A DNA stretch of 64,000 nt from Holophagales bacterium. GTDB lineage: Bacteria; Acidobacteriota; Thermoanaerobaculia; Multivoradales; Multivoraceae. The notes under the pieces were generated by a model. The model was not told the DNA's origin and searched no databases. It was given only the letters and a program-made list of their open reading frames with translations. The position numbers and the translations under genes are program-made. How positions within the stretch are numbered: the first letter of the stretch is position 1; the number at the start of each line of letters is the position of its first letter. Shown piece after piece: positions 62,606 to 64,000 of this stretch. The stretch covers positions 144,313 through 208,312 of the forward strand of contig VXSP01000040.1 of the NCBI GenBank assembly GCA_009837885.1. Direction: 5' to 3'.

Positions 62606-64000
62606 CTACGCCCACAAACCCCGAATCACTTCGCCCTTCACCAGCTCTCTCGGCTGGTCCAGGTGATTCAGGATCTCCATCGCCGGATCGATCCCCAGCG
62701 TGTAGTACACGGTCGCCAGCAGGTCGTTCGGGTGGACCGGCTTCTCGCGGGGGGCGGAGCCGGTCTCGTCGGACTCGCCGTAGAGCTGGCCGCGGGAGAC
62801 GCCGGCGCCGGCGACCATGGCCGTGTAGCAGTAGGGCCAGTGGTCGCGGCCGTCCGGGGAGTTGCTGTTGCCGGAGGTGCTGACGCCGAGGCGCGGTGAG
62901 CGGCCGAACTCGCCGACGGCGACGACGAGGGTCTCGTCGAGCAGGCCGCGGTCGTCCATGTCGGACAGCAGCGCCGACAGCGCCCGGTCGAGGACGGGGC
63001 AGTGCAGGTTCTTGAGCGGCCCGAAGTTGGCGGCATGGGTGTCCCAGGAGTCGACTTCGGGGTTGCCGTTGGCGACCGCGGGCCAGTTGAGCTGGACGAA
63101 ACGGCTGCCGGCTTCGATCAGGCGCCGCGCCATCAGCGCGCCCTGGCCGAAGGTGTTCTTGCCGTAGCGCTCGCGCATTTCGTCGCTCTCGTTCGAGAGG
63201 TCGAAGGCCTGACGCGCCTTGCCGGAGAGGACGAGGTCGTAGGCCTTCTCGTAGTACTCGTCGAGGGCGGAGTCGGCGACCGCCTTCTCGAGCTCGGGGA
63301 GCGAGGCGTTCAGGCCCTTGCGGAGTGCGAAGCGGCCGGCGAGGCGTTCGGGCGAAGTCTCTTCGCGGAGCTCCAGGTCGCTGAGTTCGATCGGCTGGTT
63401 CGGGTCCTGGTAGAGGCGGTAGGGGTCGTAGGCCTTGCCGAGGAAGCCGGCGGCGCCGCCCTTGCCGATCACGTTCGATTCCTGAAGCGGCCGCGGCATC
63501 TCGACGAAGGGGAGCATCGCGTCGTCGAGCGGCTTGAGCCTGGAGATGTGGGAGCCGGCGGTCGGAAAGTCGGCCGGAGTCGGCGGCTCGAGCTGGCCGG
63601 ACGGCGACACGCGGTCCGGCGGGTAGCCGGTCAGCATCTGGTAGATCGCGGCGGTGTGGTTGAACAGCCCCTTTGGCGTGTAGCTCATCGAGCGGATCAG
63701 GGTGCACTTGTCGACCTGATCGGCAAGCAGCGGCATCGTCTCGGAGAGCCGGATGCCGGGAATCTTCGTGTCGATGGCGCCGAACTCGCCGCGGATGTTG
63801 GACGGCGCGTCGGGCTTCGGGTCCCAGATGTCGATGTGGCTGGGTCCGCCCTGGAGGAACAGCAGGATGACCGACTTGGCGCTGCCGAAGCCCTTGCCTC
63901 CGCCGAAGGTGTCCACCGCGGCGGTTGCCGCGTGCGCGTCGCGGAGCGCCAGCGTCTGGCTGAGCGAGATGCCGAAGATGCCGAGCGAGCCGACGCGGAG
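62606..64000 (-). CDS. DUF1501 domain protein, 5'-truncated by the window edge
   Basis: At least 465 codons. The frame runs off the right edge, where SLGIFGISLSQTLALRDAHA looks like the end of a Tat/Sec-type leader. DUF1501 motifs: SVILLFLQGGPSHIDIWDPKPDAP, IRSMSYTPKGLFNHTAAIYQMLTG, QLNWPAVANGNPEVDSWDTHAANF, VAVGEFGRSPRLG, GRDHWPYCYTAMVAGAGVSRG and HPNDLLATVYYTLGIDP. The family is exported and sulfatase/phosphatase-superfamily-like, common in Planctomycetota and Acidobacteriota, often next to DUF1553/DUF1549 genes that would lie beyond the edge. Confidence 0.9.
   Translation of the reverse strand, partial: LRVGSLGIFGISLSQTLALRDAHAATAAVDTFGGGKGFGSAKSVILLFLQGGPSHIDIWDPKPDAPSNIRGEFGAIDTKIPGIRLSETMPLLADQVDKCTLIRSMSYTPKGLFNHTAAIYQMLTGYPPDRVSPSGQLEPPTPADFPTAGSHISRLKPLDDAMLPFVEMPRPLQESNVIGKGGAAGFLGKAYDPYRLYQDPNQPIELSDLELREETSPERLAGRFALRKGLNASLPELEKAVADSALDEYYEKAYDLVLSGKARQAFDLSNESDEMRERYGKNTFGQGALMARRLIEAGSRFVQLNWPAVANGNPEVDSWDTHAANFGPLKNLHCPVLDRALSALLSDMDDRGLLDETLVVAVGEFGRSPRLGVSTSGNSNSPDGRDHWPYCYTAMVAGAGVSRGQLYGESDETGSAPREKPVHPNDLLATVYYTLGIDPAMEILNHLDQPRELVKGEVIRGLWA

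Overview
The window is a GC-rich (roughly two-thirds G+C by eye) stretch of bacterial chromosome with no rRNA, tRNA, CRISPR array, prophage or insertion sequence that I could recognise. The gene content points to Acidobacteriota, probably a marine or Thermoanaerobaculia-like lineage. The markers are a VWFA-related acidobacterial-type protein, an Oar-like TonB receptor with a carboxypeptidase-regulatory domain, three DUF5916/family-9 carbohydrate-binding-like proteins, DUF6152 and 'GRPDL.G.W/Y' secreted proteins, DUF1501, DUF3500, and an alternative-complex-III-like respiratory operon. This assignment is inference from families, not from a marker gene.

Layout. 1-5470 (+): end of an operon for an alternative complex III / polysulfide-reductase-like quinol oxidoreductase (pentaheme cytochrome c, molybdopterin-fold subunit, ferredoxin subunit, NrfD, DUF3341), coupled by 4-nt start/stop overlaps. 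5552-20793: TonB receptor, acyl-CoA dehydrogenase, PHP-like protein plus amidohydrolase, DUF3500, DUF5916, VWFA protein and small secreted proteins. 21011-29007 (-): the most unusual region. A seven-gene run encodes a CxxC redoxin, a membrane-anchored stand-alone C39 (double-glycine) peptidase and four small secreted or leader peptides. Each peptide ends in a short region bounded by two cysteines; three are Gly-rich and one is Pro/Phe/Trp-rich. The run is followed by an ABC ATPase, two paralogous polytopic membrane proteins and two Yip1-like membrane proteins. I read this as a candidate peptide production, maturation and export system (bacteriocin-like or otherwise) that I cannot match to a described one. 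The membrane operon has its own sigma70-like promoter and a structured leader. A homologous promoter and leader precede the gene at 19693-20793.

29269-49192: SWIM/SNF2 helicase, tandem DUF5916 pair, alkyl-sulfatase-like metallo-hydrolase, S9 peptidase, symporter, RutE-like nitroreductase, TrkH and a PQQ-type quinoprotein. 49196-60226: alpha/beta hydrolase, lipoprotein, MatB-like acyl-CoA synthetase plus SDR, DJ-1-like protein, Cu/Zn SOD, dicarboxylate symporter and a second quinoprotein.

60223-62517 (-): a scrambled defence/toxin-antitoxin island. It holds a HicB-like antitoxin, a frameshifted HigA remnant, an internally deleted HsdM whose tail runs in frame into a PIN toxin, a single polypeptide that reads antitoxin-PIN-antitoxin, and an HsdR-like C-terminal scrap. 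The window ends inside a DUF1501 gene.

Intergenic DNA carries at least two dispersed palindromic repeat families. One shows compensatory stem changes between copies.
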